A stretch of DNA of 64,000 nucleotides, taken from Aselliscus stoliczkanus (lineage: Eukaryota; Chordata; Mammalia; Chiroptera; Hipposideridae). The notes below the pieces were generated by a model. The model had not been told where the DNA came from and ran no database searches. It saw nothing but the letters and a program-made list of their open reading frames with translations. This document shows, piece after piece, positions 11,209 to 23,150 of this stretch (positions are counted from its first letter, which is position 1; each line of letters opens with the position of its first letter). The stretch is taken from the NCBI GenBank assembly GCA_033961575.1, contig CM066727.1, forward strand, positions 2,070,001 to 2,134,000. Direction: 5' to 3'. Position numbers and translations under genes: made by a program.

Positions 11209-13073
11209 ACATCAGATCCACCCGTGGCCTTGCTGGCTCCGGTTCTCACAGCAGGCATGCTGACGACAGAGAAGGCAGGGGACAAGGCCTGCGTGAGGCG
11301 GGAGGTCCGGGCACAGTGGACGCGCCATCTCTAGGAGAGCAGCCCGGACACAGCCGCTCGGCGCTGCCCGTTAGGGTTTCCTGTCTCGTGCATCCGCATG
11401 GCTGCCCTGAGGGAGCCACAGGAGTCACCTCTGGGACTGTCCCTCCAGCGCTGACGGCACTAAACATCTCTGCCGTCCCCATGCTGCCGTCGCTGTGCTC
11501 ACTGGATGCCCAGCCCCCGGGACCATGCCGCTGTGTCCCCTCAGAGCCCCTCACACCACGTCGAGTCCCGCCTCCTCACCGTCATGCCTGGAGAGCATCT
11601 ACTGGAGGAAGCCCCGTCACTCTCACGGTGGCACTGACCGCTCCCACACCCGGAGGCAGCTGGCACATGCGCCCCTTACTCTTGTCAGGAAATCGAGGTT
11701 CCTGTGTCCGCTCCGTGGGGGCACAGTGCAGTGGGTCTGGCCTGGGGCGTGGAAGCCTGTCCACACTCATGTGGTCATGTCCCCGGGCAAATCACGTATT
11801 TACAATAAATCTCAGTTGCCCGGTCTTTTCAAATGTACGTGAGTCCTGTATTTCGCCAGGTGTACAGGGGAGAACAAGATTGTAAAGGCAGCTTATGAAC
11901 TTTGGAGGGTGTTCCCAACAGTGTGGTTACAAATGAAGACGTTTGCCCCGCGCCCCTATACTGAGAGCCCCCGGGGTGGCCATGGAGAGGGGCCTCGGAT
12001 GTCCCTTCAGGAAGGATGGGCGGTGGCTCCAGGCTGCCACTCACTGTCAGCCCTTTCCAGGAATGCTCAGCCAGCACAACCACCTCCCCAGCGTCACCCC
12101 TCCCGGGGCAGGCCACCCAGAAGCCACACCTGTGCGGAGTAGGTCCGCCCTGAGGGCTGGTCAGCTCCAAACACCCTGTGCGTCACCCAGGCTGGGCCTC
12201 GCGACCTGCTGTCTCTCTGCCCCCTGCTCATCCCTCTGCTGCTTCCAGGGGCGGCTCCCCGAAGGGGCTCCACAACGAGCACTGGGTCCCCATGTCCTTT
12301 CAGGGATGCCTCCTGGAGCCCAGCATGGACTCCGGGGCCTCTCTGCCCCGGCCTGCTCATTCTCTGTGTGTCTGTCACCGCGATCTCGGCGCTGTGACCA
12401 CAAAGCTGGCAGCAGAGGGCAATGGGCTCTGGACCTGCACAGCCCCGCAACCCCTCGGCCGATCGCGCCTCCTCCTCAGAGCCCCCAGGGCAATGCCTGG
12501 CCCGCCGACGCCTTGCTGAGTCTCCCTTCTTGTGCTGAAATGCCTTGTCCTGAACCCACTCGGGAGAGCAATGAGAGCACCGTGTACAAGGAACAGAGTC
12601 CACGGGACGTAAGCAAGAGCATAAAAGGCAAAGCAGGTGTCACCCAGGATAAACCGAGAAAACAAACAGGACCCAACCGCTCAGAAAAGAAAAAGGACAG
12701 GAAACACACAGAAGAGCAGTCCTCAGGGTGTGACAAAGGCACCCGAACAAACGGGACCTGTAGGGAGGCTAAGAAATTCTGTCATTTTGCACATACGCAT
12801 ATGTGGCCGAGTGAGGCAAATTTCCACTAGGGAATGGTTTTCAACAAGGTGCTGCTGCAGCGCTGTCGCCTGGTCCCAGTGAGTCCTAATCTGCCGTAGG
12901 TACTGCACCTTCCCTGCCCACAGCACGGCTCCGGGAGGCGCAGGAAGGGAAGGTGACCTGGGCCCTTGAAGGCTCTGCCGCCCATCCCCGCTGTGAGGCC
13001 CCTTCCCTGCACCCAGAGCCCTGCTCCTGCTCCAGCGGCCCTCAGGGCCCCTCAGAAACTTCAGGGACTTTCT
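11209..13073. other. GC-rich intronic stretch left of the minisatellite
   Basis: About 1.9 kb of GC-rich DNA with scattered CpG. It contains open frames of 284 and 295 codons on the plus strand and 169 on the minus strand. None has a recognisable domain, steady codon use or paired splice sites, and frames are open on both strands at once, as expected from GC content. No repeat family recognised. Confidence 0.5.
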
Positions 13074-15931
13074 GGGGGGGGTGCAGCAGGGAGGCAGGTG
13101 GGGGATGGGGGGTGCAGCAGGGAGGTGGGTGGGGGGTGGGGGTGCAGCCGGGAGGCCGGTGGGGGATGGGGGGTGCAGCAGGGAGGAGGGTGGGGGGATG
13201 GGGGTGCAGCAGGGAGGTGGGTGGGGGTGGGGGTGCAGCAGGGAGGTGGGTGGGGGTGGGGGGTGCAGCAGGGAGGAGGGTGGGGGGATGGGGGTGCAGC
13301 AGGGAGGAGGGTGGGGGATGGGGGTGCAGCAGGGAGGTGGGTGGGGGTGGGGGTGCAGCAGGGAGGTGGGTGGGGGGATGGGGGTGCAGCAGGGAGGCGG
13401 GTGGGGGGTGGGGGTGCAGCAGGGAGGAGGGTGGGGGGATGGGGGGTGCAGCAGGGAGGAGGGTGGGGGGATGGGGTGCAGCAGGGAGGCGGGTGGGGGG
13501 TGGGGGGTGCAGCAGGGAGGTGGGTGGGGGGATGGCGGGTGCAGCAGGGAGGAGGGTGGGAGGATGGGGTGCAGCAGGGGAGGCGGGTGGGGGGATGGGG
13601 GTGCAGCAGGGAGGAGGGTGGGAGGATGGGGGTGCAGCAGGGAGGAGGGTGGGGGGTGGGGGGTGCAGCAGGGAGGAGGGTGGGAGGATGGGGTGCAGCA
13701 GGGAGGCGGGTGGGGGGATGGCGGGTGCAGCAGGGAGGAGGGTGGGAGGATGGGGGTGCAGCAGGGAGGCGGGTGGGGGGATGGGGGTGCAGCAGGGAGG
13801 AGGGTGGGAGGATGGGGGGTGCAGCAGGGAGGAGGGTGGGAGGATGGGGGGTGCAGCAGGGAGGCGGGTGGGGGGTGGGGGGTGTAGCAGGGAGGCGGGT
13901 GGGGGGATGGGGGGTGCTGCAGGGAGGCGGGTGGGGGGAGGGGGGTGCAGCAGGGAGGAGGGTGGGGGAATGGGGGTGCAGCAGGGAGGAGGGTGGGGGG
14001 ATGGGGGGTGTAGCAGTGAGGCGGGTGGGGGGTGGGGGTGCAGCAGGGAGGAGGGTGGGGGGATGGGGGTGCAGCAGGGAGGCGGGTGGGGGGTGGGGGG
14101 TGCAGCAGGGAGGAGGGTGGGGGAATGGGGGTGCAGCAGGGAGGCGGGTGGGGGGTGGGGGTGCAGCAGGGAGGTGGGTGGGGGATGGGGGGTGCAGCAG
14201 GGAGGAGGGTGGGGGGATGGGGGGTGTAGCAGGGAGGAGGGTGGGGGTGGGGGGTGCAGCAGGGAGGAGGGTGGGGGATGGGGGTGCAGCAGGGAGGCGG
14301 GTGGGGGGTGGGGGGTGCAGCAGGGAGGAGGGTGGGGGAATGGGGGTGCAGCAGGGAGGCGGGTGGGGGGTGGGGGTGCAGCAGGGAGGTGGGTGGGGGA
14401 TGGGGGTGCAGCAGGGAGGAGGGTGGGGGATGGGGGTGCAGCAGGGAGGCGGGTGGGGGGTGGGGGTGCAGCAGGGAGGTGGGTGGGGGATGGGGGTGCA
14501 GCAGGGAGGCGGGTGGGAGGATGGGGGTGCAGCAGTGAGGCGGGTGGGGGGTGGGGGGTGCAGCAGGGAGGAGGGTGGGGGATGGGGGTGTAGCAGTGAG
14601 GCGGGTGGGGGGATGGGGGTGTAGCAGGGAGGAGGGTGGGGGGGATGGGGGTGCAGCAGGGAGGAGGGTGGGGGATGGGGGTGCAGCAGGGAGGAGGGTG
14701 GGGGAATGGGGGTGCAGCAGGGAGGAGGGTGGGGGAATGGGGGTGCAGCAGGGAGGCGGGTGGGAGGATGGGGTGTAGCAGGGAGGAGGGTGGGGGATGG
14801 GGGTGCAGCAGGGAGGCGGGTGGGGGGATGGGGGTGCAGCAGGGAGGAGGGTGGGGGTGGGGGTGCAGCAGGGAGGCGGGTGGGAGGATGGGGGTGTAGC
14901 AGGGAGGAGGGTGGGGGATGGGGGTGCAGCAGGGAGGAGGGTGGGGGGATGGGGGGTGTAGCAGGGAGGAGGGTGGGGGGATGGGGGTGCAGCAGGGAGG
15001 AGGGTGGGGGAATGGGGGTGCAGCAGGGAGGAGGGTGGGGGTGGGGGTGCAGCAGGGAGGAGGGTGGGGGGATGGGGGTGCAGCAGGGAGGAGGGTGGGG
15101 GATGGGGGTGTAGCAGGGAGGAGGGTGGGGGTGGGGGTGCAGCAGGGAGGAGGGTGGGGGTGGGGGTGCAGCAGGGAGGAGGGTGGGGGGGATGGGGGTG
15201 CAGCAGGCAGGCGGGTGGGGGGTGGGGGGTGCAGCAGGGAGGAGGGTGGGGGAATGGGGGGTGCAGCAGGGAGGAGGGTGGGGGGATGGGGGTGCAGCAG
15301 GGAGGCGGGTGGGGGATGGGGGTGCAGCAGGGAGGAGGGTGGGGGATGGGGGTGCAGCAGGGAGGAGGGTGGGGGGATGGGGGTGCAGCAGGGAGGCGGG
15401 TGGGGGATGGGGGTGCAGCAGGGAGGAGGGTGGGGGATGGGGGTGCAGCAGGGAGGAGGGTGGGGGGTGGGGGGAGCAGCAGGGAGGCGGGTGGGGGGAT
15501 GGGGGGTGCAGCAGGGAGGCGGGGGGGGATGGGGGGGTGCAGCAGGGAGGCGGGTGGGGGGTGGGGGGAGCAGCGGGGAGGCGGGTGGGCGGCGGGGGGT
15601 GCGGCAGGGAGGCGGGTGGGAGGATGGGGGTGCAGCAGTGAGGCGGGTGGTGGGTGGGGGTGCAGCAGGGAGGCGGGTGGGGGGAGGGGGGTGTAGCAGG
15701 GAGGCGGGTGGGGGGTGGGGGGAGCAGCAGGGAGGCGGGTGGGGGGATGGGGGGTGCAGCAGGGAGGAGGGTGGGGGGATGGGGGGTGTAGCAGTGAGGC
15801 GGGTGGGGGGATGGGGGGTGCAGCAGGGAGGAGGGTGGGGGTGGGGGTGCAGCAGGGAGGCGGGTGGGAGGATGGGGGTGCAGCAGGGAGGCGGGTGGGG
15901 GGATGGGGGTGCAGCAGGGAGGCGGGTGGGG
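13074..15931 (+). repeat. G-rich minisatellite, about 93 units of 29-32 bp
   Basis: The unit is gtgcagcagggagg, then one variable base (c, a or t), then gggtgggggg with variable G-run length, then an optional a before tgggg. Successive gtgcag starts at 13081, 13112, 13142, 13173, 13204, 13233 and 13263 give steps of 29-31. Variants include tgtagcag, cagcagtgaggc and agcagcag. Every unit carries several runs of four to six G, so the plus strand can form G-quadruplexes along 2.86 kb. The plus strand is the template strand of CSMD1, so the pre-mRNA here is C-rich. All three plus frames stay open for long distances (up to 552 codons) only because the unit lacks stop codons. Confidence 0.99.
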
Positions 15932-16220
15932 CTGCAGGCTCAGCCCGGAGGGTCCCTCACCCAGGGCAGGCTCTCCTACAGCCTAAGTTCTCCACGGAGC
16001 CAGGGGTTCCCCTTCATCCTCAGCTCCTGGGAAGGACGATCAAGTCACTTCCTGACAGAGAAAGTGCTAGTTCTTGGGTCCAACCTCAGACCTCCTGCAG
16101 GAGAAACTGTGGGGTGGGGCTGGGCTTGTTTAGCCTGAGAACTCCCGGTGTTTCTTGGCTAGCATCATTTCTCAGTAATTCAGATTCCATAACTTCAAAT
16201 ACATAGATGCAACCCCCCTT
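15932..16220 (+). mobile_element. Possible MER5-like (hAT) fragment in 16060-16160
   Basis: Words cagacctcctgcaggagaaa and ctgtggggtggggctggg resemble the MER5 DNA transposon (cagacctactgaatcagaaactctggggtggggcc). The rest of this segment, right after the minisatellite, is unrecognised. Confidence 0.45.
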
Positions 16221-16238
16221 TCTTATAACGACATTTGA

Positions 16239-16340
16239 TTTTTTTTGAGGGCAGTGTCACTGGCCCTCATATGTGGGACCCGAACCGGGGCGGCTGGCTT
16301 CCCAAGCCAGCGCTTAACCACCGCGCCCCTCGGCCGGCCC
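16239..16340 (-). mobile_element. tRNA-derived SINE, copy 1 (102 bp)
   Basis: On the minus strand it begins GGGCCGGCCGAGGGGCGCGG, contains ggttaagcgctggcttggg and a box-B-like ggttcgggtccca, then catatgagggccagtgacac, and ends in an A-rich tail. It is flanked by an 18-bp target-site duplication, tcttata(a/g)cgacatttga (16221-16238 and 16341-16358), with one mismatch. The clean duplication shows L1-driven insertion that is not very old. Head and body resemble Rhin-1 type bat SINEs. Confidence 0.9.
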
Positions 16341-16359
16341 TCTTATAGCGACATTTGAA

Positions 16360-17365
16360 AAGGTGAAAACTCCTGGGGGACAATACTTGCTGATCAAGTG
16401 TAGGAAAGATTGAAAAATACAGCAATAAACATACATAAGGGATATAATTTTTTTTCACTGTATCAGCTGTTTTCACTATAATCTCTCTGTGTTTCAGTTA
16501 AAACTTGCTTTTGTTAAATAGTTTGAAAATTCGAGGGGACAATTTCTATATTGAAATGACCGTGGTTTTTGTTGCTGTGTTTAAAGAGGCAAGAAGGTAA
16601 GAGGCAGGTGTCATGGTTTCTACAGGATGCAGCCACTTCCCGGACCCCCGCCGCCCACAGCAGCACTGCCCTAGGCCGTGGTGAGGTCCCCATGTGGTGG
16701 CGCGGCACTGATGTCCCGGGAGCTTCCTGTACACGGTGCTATGGACAGGACCCCATGCTTTACCTACAAGCGCAGCTCAGATCATTTTTCAAGTCAACAC
16801 ATAAGAGGCAAAACTATTTCGAACAAAGTTAATTTACTAAATGTAGGGATAGAAGCCATTGAGAAACCTCTCAAACCACAGAGGAAATTGTTTCACATCC
16901 ATATATGGAAGATGACAAATTTAGAGACATCACAGTTTGGATGAAAGGAGTTAAAACTATAAGCCTCTTTACTGGACTCAGTATTAACTCAGAGGAGTGT
17001 CATAATTTTATTAAGGCATCTCCAGGCTAAACAAGTCCATCTAAGTGGTTCCTAAAGAATGCTCACTCTTGCTGGCACCAGTGAATTACTATTCACTGAT
17101 TCCGTTTTTCTGAGTAAGCCTGCCAGCAATCATGGTGCGATCCTTGGAAAAATGCGGGGTCTGAGCCGGCTTTCGGAGTCCACTCGCGGTGCCTCCTAAT
17201 TCACCGGCCACTCCTGCTCACGGGCTGACCGTCCCCATGTGGGCTTGGACGTTTACTGCCTGGAGTTAAAGTGTCCATGTAACTCGCTTGGCCACATATC
17301 CGTCAGAAGTATTATAATCATCTGATCAAACATCATCATCACAGTGTTAATGAGCGATAATTTAA
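16360..17365. other. Intronic, no recognised feature
   Basis: Unique sequence of average composition. Short open frames only. Confidence 0.4.
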
Positions 17366-17369
17366 AAAA

Positions 17370-17510
17370 ATATCGTGCACTTGGCACCATGCAAAATGCT
17401 TTATATCCAGCCCATCTAATCCCGCCACAGTGTTCCAAGGTTCACGCCACTGTCATAGAATCACATACAGAAAGTACTGGGTTACTAAGAGGCTCAGGCA
17501 TGTACCCTGC
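17370..17510 (-). mobile_element. Decayed MIR fragment
   Basis: The plus strand reads cttggcaccatgcaaaatgc, tttatatccagcccatctaa, tcccgccacagtgttccaag, similar to the reversed MIR 3' half (ctgtgctaagtgctttacat ... tttaatcctcacaacaaccc). Confidence 0.5.
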
Positions 17511-17939
17511 GGTGCTCAGCTTGAGGTGGTGGTGTTGCTGGGCCGGCCAAGCCCGATTCCGGGGCCCACTTGCTTCACCAGGGAGCAGTGCTGCCTCCTT
17601 CATCAGTTATGCCCCATATTTCAACCACACTCCACAATTTAAATTTCCTTTTCATAAATTTGTTATTGCATTACATGAGGTAAAACTTAAATAGTCATAT
17701 GTTAGTAAAAACATGGCTTCTCATGATACGAATCTTTCAAAGCAGAATTTGATGGACTCTTCCAACAGTTACCTAAGAAATCTCTTTATGAACCTGCTTG
17801 TCATTTGTTTAAACACGAGTTAGATGTCTATTAATATCATTTCTATTATAGCAAAAGATACCCCGAGTCACATAGCATTGATTATGGTTTCCTTTTCTGA
17901 AGAATACTTTTATTTATGGTGATAGTAGTCAATGGAAAT

Positions 17940-18064
17940 TTTAAAAATTGGGGAAAACCTAAAAATTATCAAGAAGAAAAAAAAGTAACTAACTGAATAA
18001 ACCCATCACCTAGAGATGGTCACTGCTATCATTTTTATGTGTTTATTTCCAAACCTATGTGAGA

Positions 18065-18127
<63 letters not shown>

Positions 18128-18660
18128 AGGGATATCGAGGTAGAGACAGATATGATATTCACAGAACTTTTATGACTGATTCGAACATTTTTCCTTATTA
18201 CATTCCTGAATACATATTTTTAAATCAGATTTATTGAGGCATTAAATGTTTCTGAAAAAACACTCTTAATGGATTGGTCATAATATATTTAATCCCTTCA
18301 CTATTAGACGTTTGCCTCTTTTCTCATTTCTTACAATTGTGTATTACACCAAACACCTTTTGACCATACATATCCTCAAACTCTGATTCGTTTCACGGAA
18401 TAAATCACTAGCATTAGGATTCTTTGATCAAGGTGTTAATCCATAGTGCTAAACTGATTTTAGAAAACCTGTACAGGCTCACCTCCCCTGTAATATACGC
18501 ATATAATGGCTGTCTTGCCTACAGTACCTTTCCCAACACTGAGCTTTGGCACATAAAAGAAAACATGTACGAACTTGGTAGTTGAAAAATGCTATCTCTA
18601 TTTTATTTGCACTTAAAATAGTGAATGTGCTTATTCATTTATTCTTTGAGATAAATTTTA
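17940..18660 (-). mobile_element. L1M (old L1) fragment
   Basis: Contains cccatcacctagagatggtc, a microsatellite, cggaataaatcactagcatt, ttctttgatcaaggtgttaa and ctttcccaacactgagcttt. The last words are the reverse complement of those in the L1M fragment at 20650-20935, so the two are members of one family in opposite orientation. Confidence 0.6.
18065..18122. repeat. Compound (TG)n(TA)n microsatellite
   Basis: About 8 TG units followed by about 21 TA units. The TA part is self-complementary and can form a cruciform. It lies inside an old L1M fragment. Confidence 0.97.
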
Positions 18661-18664
18661 CTAT

Positions 18665-20135
18665 TATTGTCTGATGGATATATTATTTTATGGAGAGTTT
18701 AATTATCACAATGGTTTTTTTTTGTGTTTTTTTTTTAAATCTAGAAATAATTACGTTGTTTTCTTTACTGGGTTAACCAGCAGCGCCCCTTGTGGCTTAC
18801 CCATATTCAATATTCTCACATATTTTTAAATTAGATTTCATGATATACTTGAACTCTGGAGGAAAACTGACAAGCGAGGCTTAGGGACTAGATTACTGAG
18901 TTTCATTTCTCTCCTCACATCAGCCAGGGGCCCCTCCGGCCTGTCTCATTGCAGCCTGGCGCTCACTGCGGTCTGCGTCTGACAGTCACAGGTGTATGTG
19001 GTTCCTCACTGCCCAGCGGTGTCACTGATGTCCCCTGTCCACTGTTTACCGGAACCTTTCAGGTAATGTCACTGGACATCGTTATTACCTTGCATGTGTG
19101 AGGGCGTGACACTGTACAGAGGGCTGTGGCGAGGCTGACGATCAGTGGGGACAACCACGCACACTGGGTCCTGACCAACCGGACGGGTTCTGACAGTAAG
19201 ATGCTTTCCTGGGAGGAAAGCAACCAGCCCTGCAGTATTTGTCCCTGTGTGCTTAACCAATCATTAAATAATATATCTCCCTGGGACTTAAGTTGTCAGA
19301 GATAAGAAGAACACTCAGGATTTAAGTTGGGACACATTGGGATTAAAAGATTTTTTATTTAGCTTGTAGTGATTTATCAGGTTATTCACAGAGGTTATTC
19401 TGGCCATTTCCCCCAAAACAGAGGGGGGCAGAGGGAGCTAAGAGGTGCACGGGAGAAGAGAGAAGGGAATGCTGACTGCGGAAACAGTGGAGAAAGGGAG
19501 ACGAGCAAGAAAAGGGGTGATGATGTGGTCCCCCAAACAACGGTTTTCTTCACCACTGTCCCTGTACAGAGATGTTGAGAATACTTAGGGGTTGTAAACA
19601 GAATGATCTCAGATACCACACCTGCCAATAAAGGCTGCGTGTCTTTTTTCTCTGACATGCTCTTCTTGCCTGCATTTCATGGTGTGAAAGGATGTGCTCC
19701 TGTCAGCCTCCCGGTTTGCCAGCCTACCTGGCAGGGGCGCGGCTGCTGCAAGAGAGCATTGGTCCAGCAGAGAGGACGCCTCCCGGAGTCCAGGGAGCGG
19801 GGCTCCAGCCTCCCTTCCAAAAGTGTCTGAAATCTTGGGCCATGGCCTTGATTTTCTTCTCATCCATTAGGTGAAGGGTGCGGATTGCAAGGAGCCCAAT
19901 GTCCGATTTTCTCATTCCTGTTCCAGGCAGAGAATGCAGGGCCGAGGAAAGCAGGTGGTGTTTGTTCAGAGCAGAGTTCCAACTTTCCCTCCACCAAACA
20001 AATGCTTGTTGTGGAGAAGCCACCCATCTGTGGGGATTTGTTAGAGCAGCCTGGACGGACCGAGACATATGCTGAGGGCATCTCCGGCCTCACATGTGTC
20101 TAACCTGTGCATCTCCTAATAGGCGAAGCCTGGCG
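18665..20135. other. Intronic, no recognised feature
   Basis: T-rich runs at 18713-18740, then unique sequence of average composition. Open frames at 19395-20103 lie on both strands and show no domain. Confidence 0.4.
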
Positions 20136-20137
20136 CC

Positions 20138-20340
20138 TACACAGCATGGCTCTGGAGTGAGACGCGAGATCTAATCATCACTCTGAGACTCATTCGAGGT
20201 GTCACCTTGGCAGGTTAACGCGGCCCTGACGCTCAGGCTCCCCCTCTGTGTAACTGGGGTGATGTCCCCTGCCTCACAGGGTTGCTGTGGAGCGTAAATG
20301 AGACGGCGACCACGAGCACCGAGCTGTGACGTCTGGCCCT
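20138..20340 (+). mobile_element. MIR SINE
   Basis: MIR words in order: catggctctggagtgagacg, cactctgagactcattcgag, gtgtcaccttggcaggttaa, gtgtaactggggtgatgtcc, ctgcctcacagggttgctgt, ggagcgtaaatgagacg. Confidence 0.75.
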
Positions 20341-20639
20341 TCCCGGCATGCAAAGTGCTGGAAGAATCCGTCGTGCAGGAGGGAGCCCTTTCCAGTTTGG
20401 GATTACATTCCTTGTGAAGTGTCCTTGTCCCTCCTTTCCTCAGCTTCCTCTTCCGCTTCAGCACACACGGGAAGCTGGGATGAGCTGACACTTCCCGAGG
20501 ATGCTTCCCTAGGAACGAGGACCACCTCCTCCCATCCTCATGGCCAACTGAGAAACGGGCACGTTCATCCACTCAGTAAGCCAATAATGAACACATCAAT
20601 AAAGCCAAAAAATAACCCATAAAGAGAATTTTTTCTAGA

Positions 20640-20935
20640 ATAAAAATTATTGTAGCAATGAACTCCCTACAAAATAATATACAGACCATGAGACAATAAC
20701 AGTAAGATTTATCGTAAAGAATGAATAAGCACATTCATGATTTTAAATGGGACAGCATTTTCCAACTACCAAGTCAGCCAATATTTTCTTGTATTGCGTA
20801 AAGCTCAGTGTTGGGAAGGGTGCTGTCGTCAGGATACCCATTGTATACAACTGGGGAGGTGAATTGGTACAGGGTTCCTAAAAATCAAAAGTCTTAATCA
20901 AATAATTCTGGGAATTTATAGGAGAAAAAGGAGTG
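20640..20935 (+). mobile_element. L1M fragment
   Basis: gacagcattttccaactacc, agctcagtgttgggaagggt, ggaggtgaattggtacaggg and ctgggaatttataggagaaa match the 3' part of old L1 ORF2/UTR in sense orientation and mirror the fragment at 17940-18660. Confidence 0.6.
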
Positions 20936-21831
20936 AGGAGCTAAGGAAAGCGACTGACTGCGTTACACTGGGGCCTCTCCTGGCATCCGCCTGCCTCTTG
21001 TGCCCCTAAGATTGATGTATGTCCACAAGCCTGGACATAAACTATGTGGATCAGCACATAAATGTAACTAACACGTGTCCTTTCAGACCCGGGAGGACCC
21101 GTGAACAATAAATTCCACAACCATTGCTTGCCTGCCACCGCGGACTCTCAGTGCCTCTAACCCCTGGGCAGTACTCATTGAGGGCTGACTCTCTCCAGCG
21201 AGGACAGCATTTCACAGGAGACAGCCTGCGGTGTTTGTGGGCCTGGTCTTTATTCTTCGACGACAAGGATCAGAGCAACTCTCTTCCCAGGCCCCTGCAG
21301 AAGTTGGCACGATACCTGATGGCAGGTGTGGACACCCAGCGCTGGGAGGGCTGTTCTTGGGCAGAGCTGTAAAGGTTCAGAGAGTGACGCTTTCAAAGAA
21401 CCCCACAGACGTGAGCATCTCTCTCACAGCGGTGCCTTTTGAATAATGAGAGGACTGAGCTGTACTAAAAACACCTATGTTTTTTTTTTGGGGGGGCCTC
21501 TGCATGGTTCTCAAATGCTGTTTCACAGTGAAACGCCTACGTGTATCATTCTTCTCGTTTTGTAAGCTGCACTGCCCTCCTGGCCCTGGACACGTGGGCC
21601 CATGGGGTGTGGGGTGACAGCAGTCTCAGTGCTGAGCACGGATGGCAGCTGACTCCATGACCGCGCCAGCCCTGCTGTGCATGGCCAGTCCTGTCACAGG
21701 ACTCACCAGGTGACATCACGGGACACAGGAAGGGAACTGGCCCACAGGCTGGCTCAGTGCGTTTTCTCTTTAGCCACTGACAAGAGAAATGTTCTTAGAA
21801 GGTTTTTGTTTTTGAATTCTAATGGTATTTT

Positions 21832-21908
21832 CAGTTGAAACTTGTTTTCTCCTTCCCTACTTTTACTTTAATCATTCTTATTTCATAAGTATTTTGGTGT
21901 TTTCCCCC
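21832..21908 (+). repeat. Dispersed repeat pair, copy 1 (partner 23078-23150)
   Basis: Shared words: aacttgttt, ccttccctacttttact, aatcatt and taagta. About 48 of the first 52 positions agree. No family recognised. Confidence 0.7.
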
Positions 21909-23077
21909 AGTGCTTTGAAAGCCTCATTAATTTCATTAAATGACATATTAAATCAAACTTAATGTGATGGAAAAAAGGGACAAAATTGTACATTCTTTAC
22001 ATGGACTAATAAAACATCACTGTGAATGGACTGTCATCGCCATTTTTGAGAGATTAATTATAGAAATTAATCACACCTTTGCTGAGAGGTGCTGTATGAA
22101 GGAAATAGAGGAGAATGAAGAACCCGCTGAGCTGCTGACAGTTTCTGAGAGGAAACCCTGCTCAGCACAAACGCCACAGATGCACGTGGATGCACTCCTC
22201 TCTCCTCCTCTGCCACCGTCACCAAAATCCACCAAAGCCCGTCTGCAGAGAGTGGACTCGGTGTATGTGTACATGGAGGGGTTTGTTAGACACTTAAACA
22301 GTTGTAAGGGACCCAAAATGGGACCTCATCAATTCTGAGGCAAACATGTGAAGGTCAATCAATCAATAAAATGGCATCAAACCTCCATAAAAGTAAGATG
22401 AACTTGAAAGTGACTTTAATAGTTTGAAACAATAGTCTAGGAATCGACATATGCTGCTATTAATCTTGACTAAATGTAAGACCGAATTTGCAAGCCACTC
22501 TCTCAGGAAGAGAGTCTGCTCTCTAGCCTTTGAAATTTTCTCTGACCTATAAACCTCCCGCCTCTTAGTACCTCCAGGGTACCCCCATTAATTATTCACC
22601 TTCCAGAACCAGGCAGTGGGGCTGGTCCCTCCAGCAGGGGGCGCTGCCGCCTGGACATAACTGTGTTGTGCCCCAGGGTCCTGGAACCAGCTCTGGAATG
22701 GGCTTTTCTGGAATCCAGATTATCAACTAACATCCTGTTAGGTCTTTTCTAATTAGATCATTATGCAAAACACACACTTTTAAACTGTGGTCCGTATTCT
22801 GAACAACTGGATGAAAAACCTCCCGTGTACTGAGATGTGGCAGGCGAGAGGAAGCACGGGTGTTTAGGGAAATGACACCTGGTTTCGGTTTGGTTGAGTT
22901 TGAAATGTCCATTATTAGACGGGGAGCTAAGGATTTGGTGACAGGAGCCTGGAGCATGAAGACGGGGCTAGAGAAGGAATCGGGGGTCACCAGCTGCAAG
23001 GCTGGAAGACAGAGGAGACCAAACGGGGCTAGCATTCGCAGAAAGTGATGTGCATATGCCTGGGGTCCCTGAGACCC

Positions 23078-23150
23078 CAGTTTAAACTTGTTTCCGCCTT
23101 CCCTACTTTTACTTGAATCATTCCTATGTCGTAAGTACTGTTATTCCCCC
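23078..23150 (+). repeat. Dispersed repeat pair, copy 2 (partner 21832-21908)
   Basis: Same orientation as copy 1, about 1.25 kb away, with a 3-bp length difference before the final C run. Confidence 0.7.

Noticed and set aside
11031..12830. Two plus-strand open frames of 284 and 295 codons
   Set aside because: They lie in GC-rich DNA with simultaneous open frames on the other strand, show no domain, and the first begins in an LTR-like repeat.
13074..15931. CRISPR-like direct repeats
   Set aside because: Units abut without unique spacers, the repeats vary in length, and the DNA is mammalian.
12953..16206. Long Gly/Arg/Gln-rich open frames (up to 552 codons) on the plus strand
   Set aside because: They are translations of the stop-free 29-32 bp minisatellite in all three frames, with no start context, splice signals or non-repeat domain.
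17940..20935. A distant inverted repeat between 18460-18640 and 20750-20900
   Set aside because: Both arms are explained as fragments of one old L1M family inserted in opposite directions.
22071..22338. Open frame 21964-22338 as a small protein gene
   Set aside because: No known domain, no splice or promoter context, and an overlapping minus-strand frame is also open.
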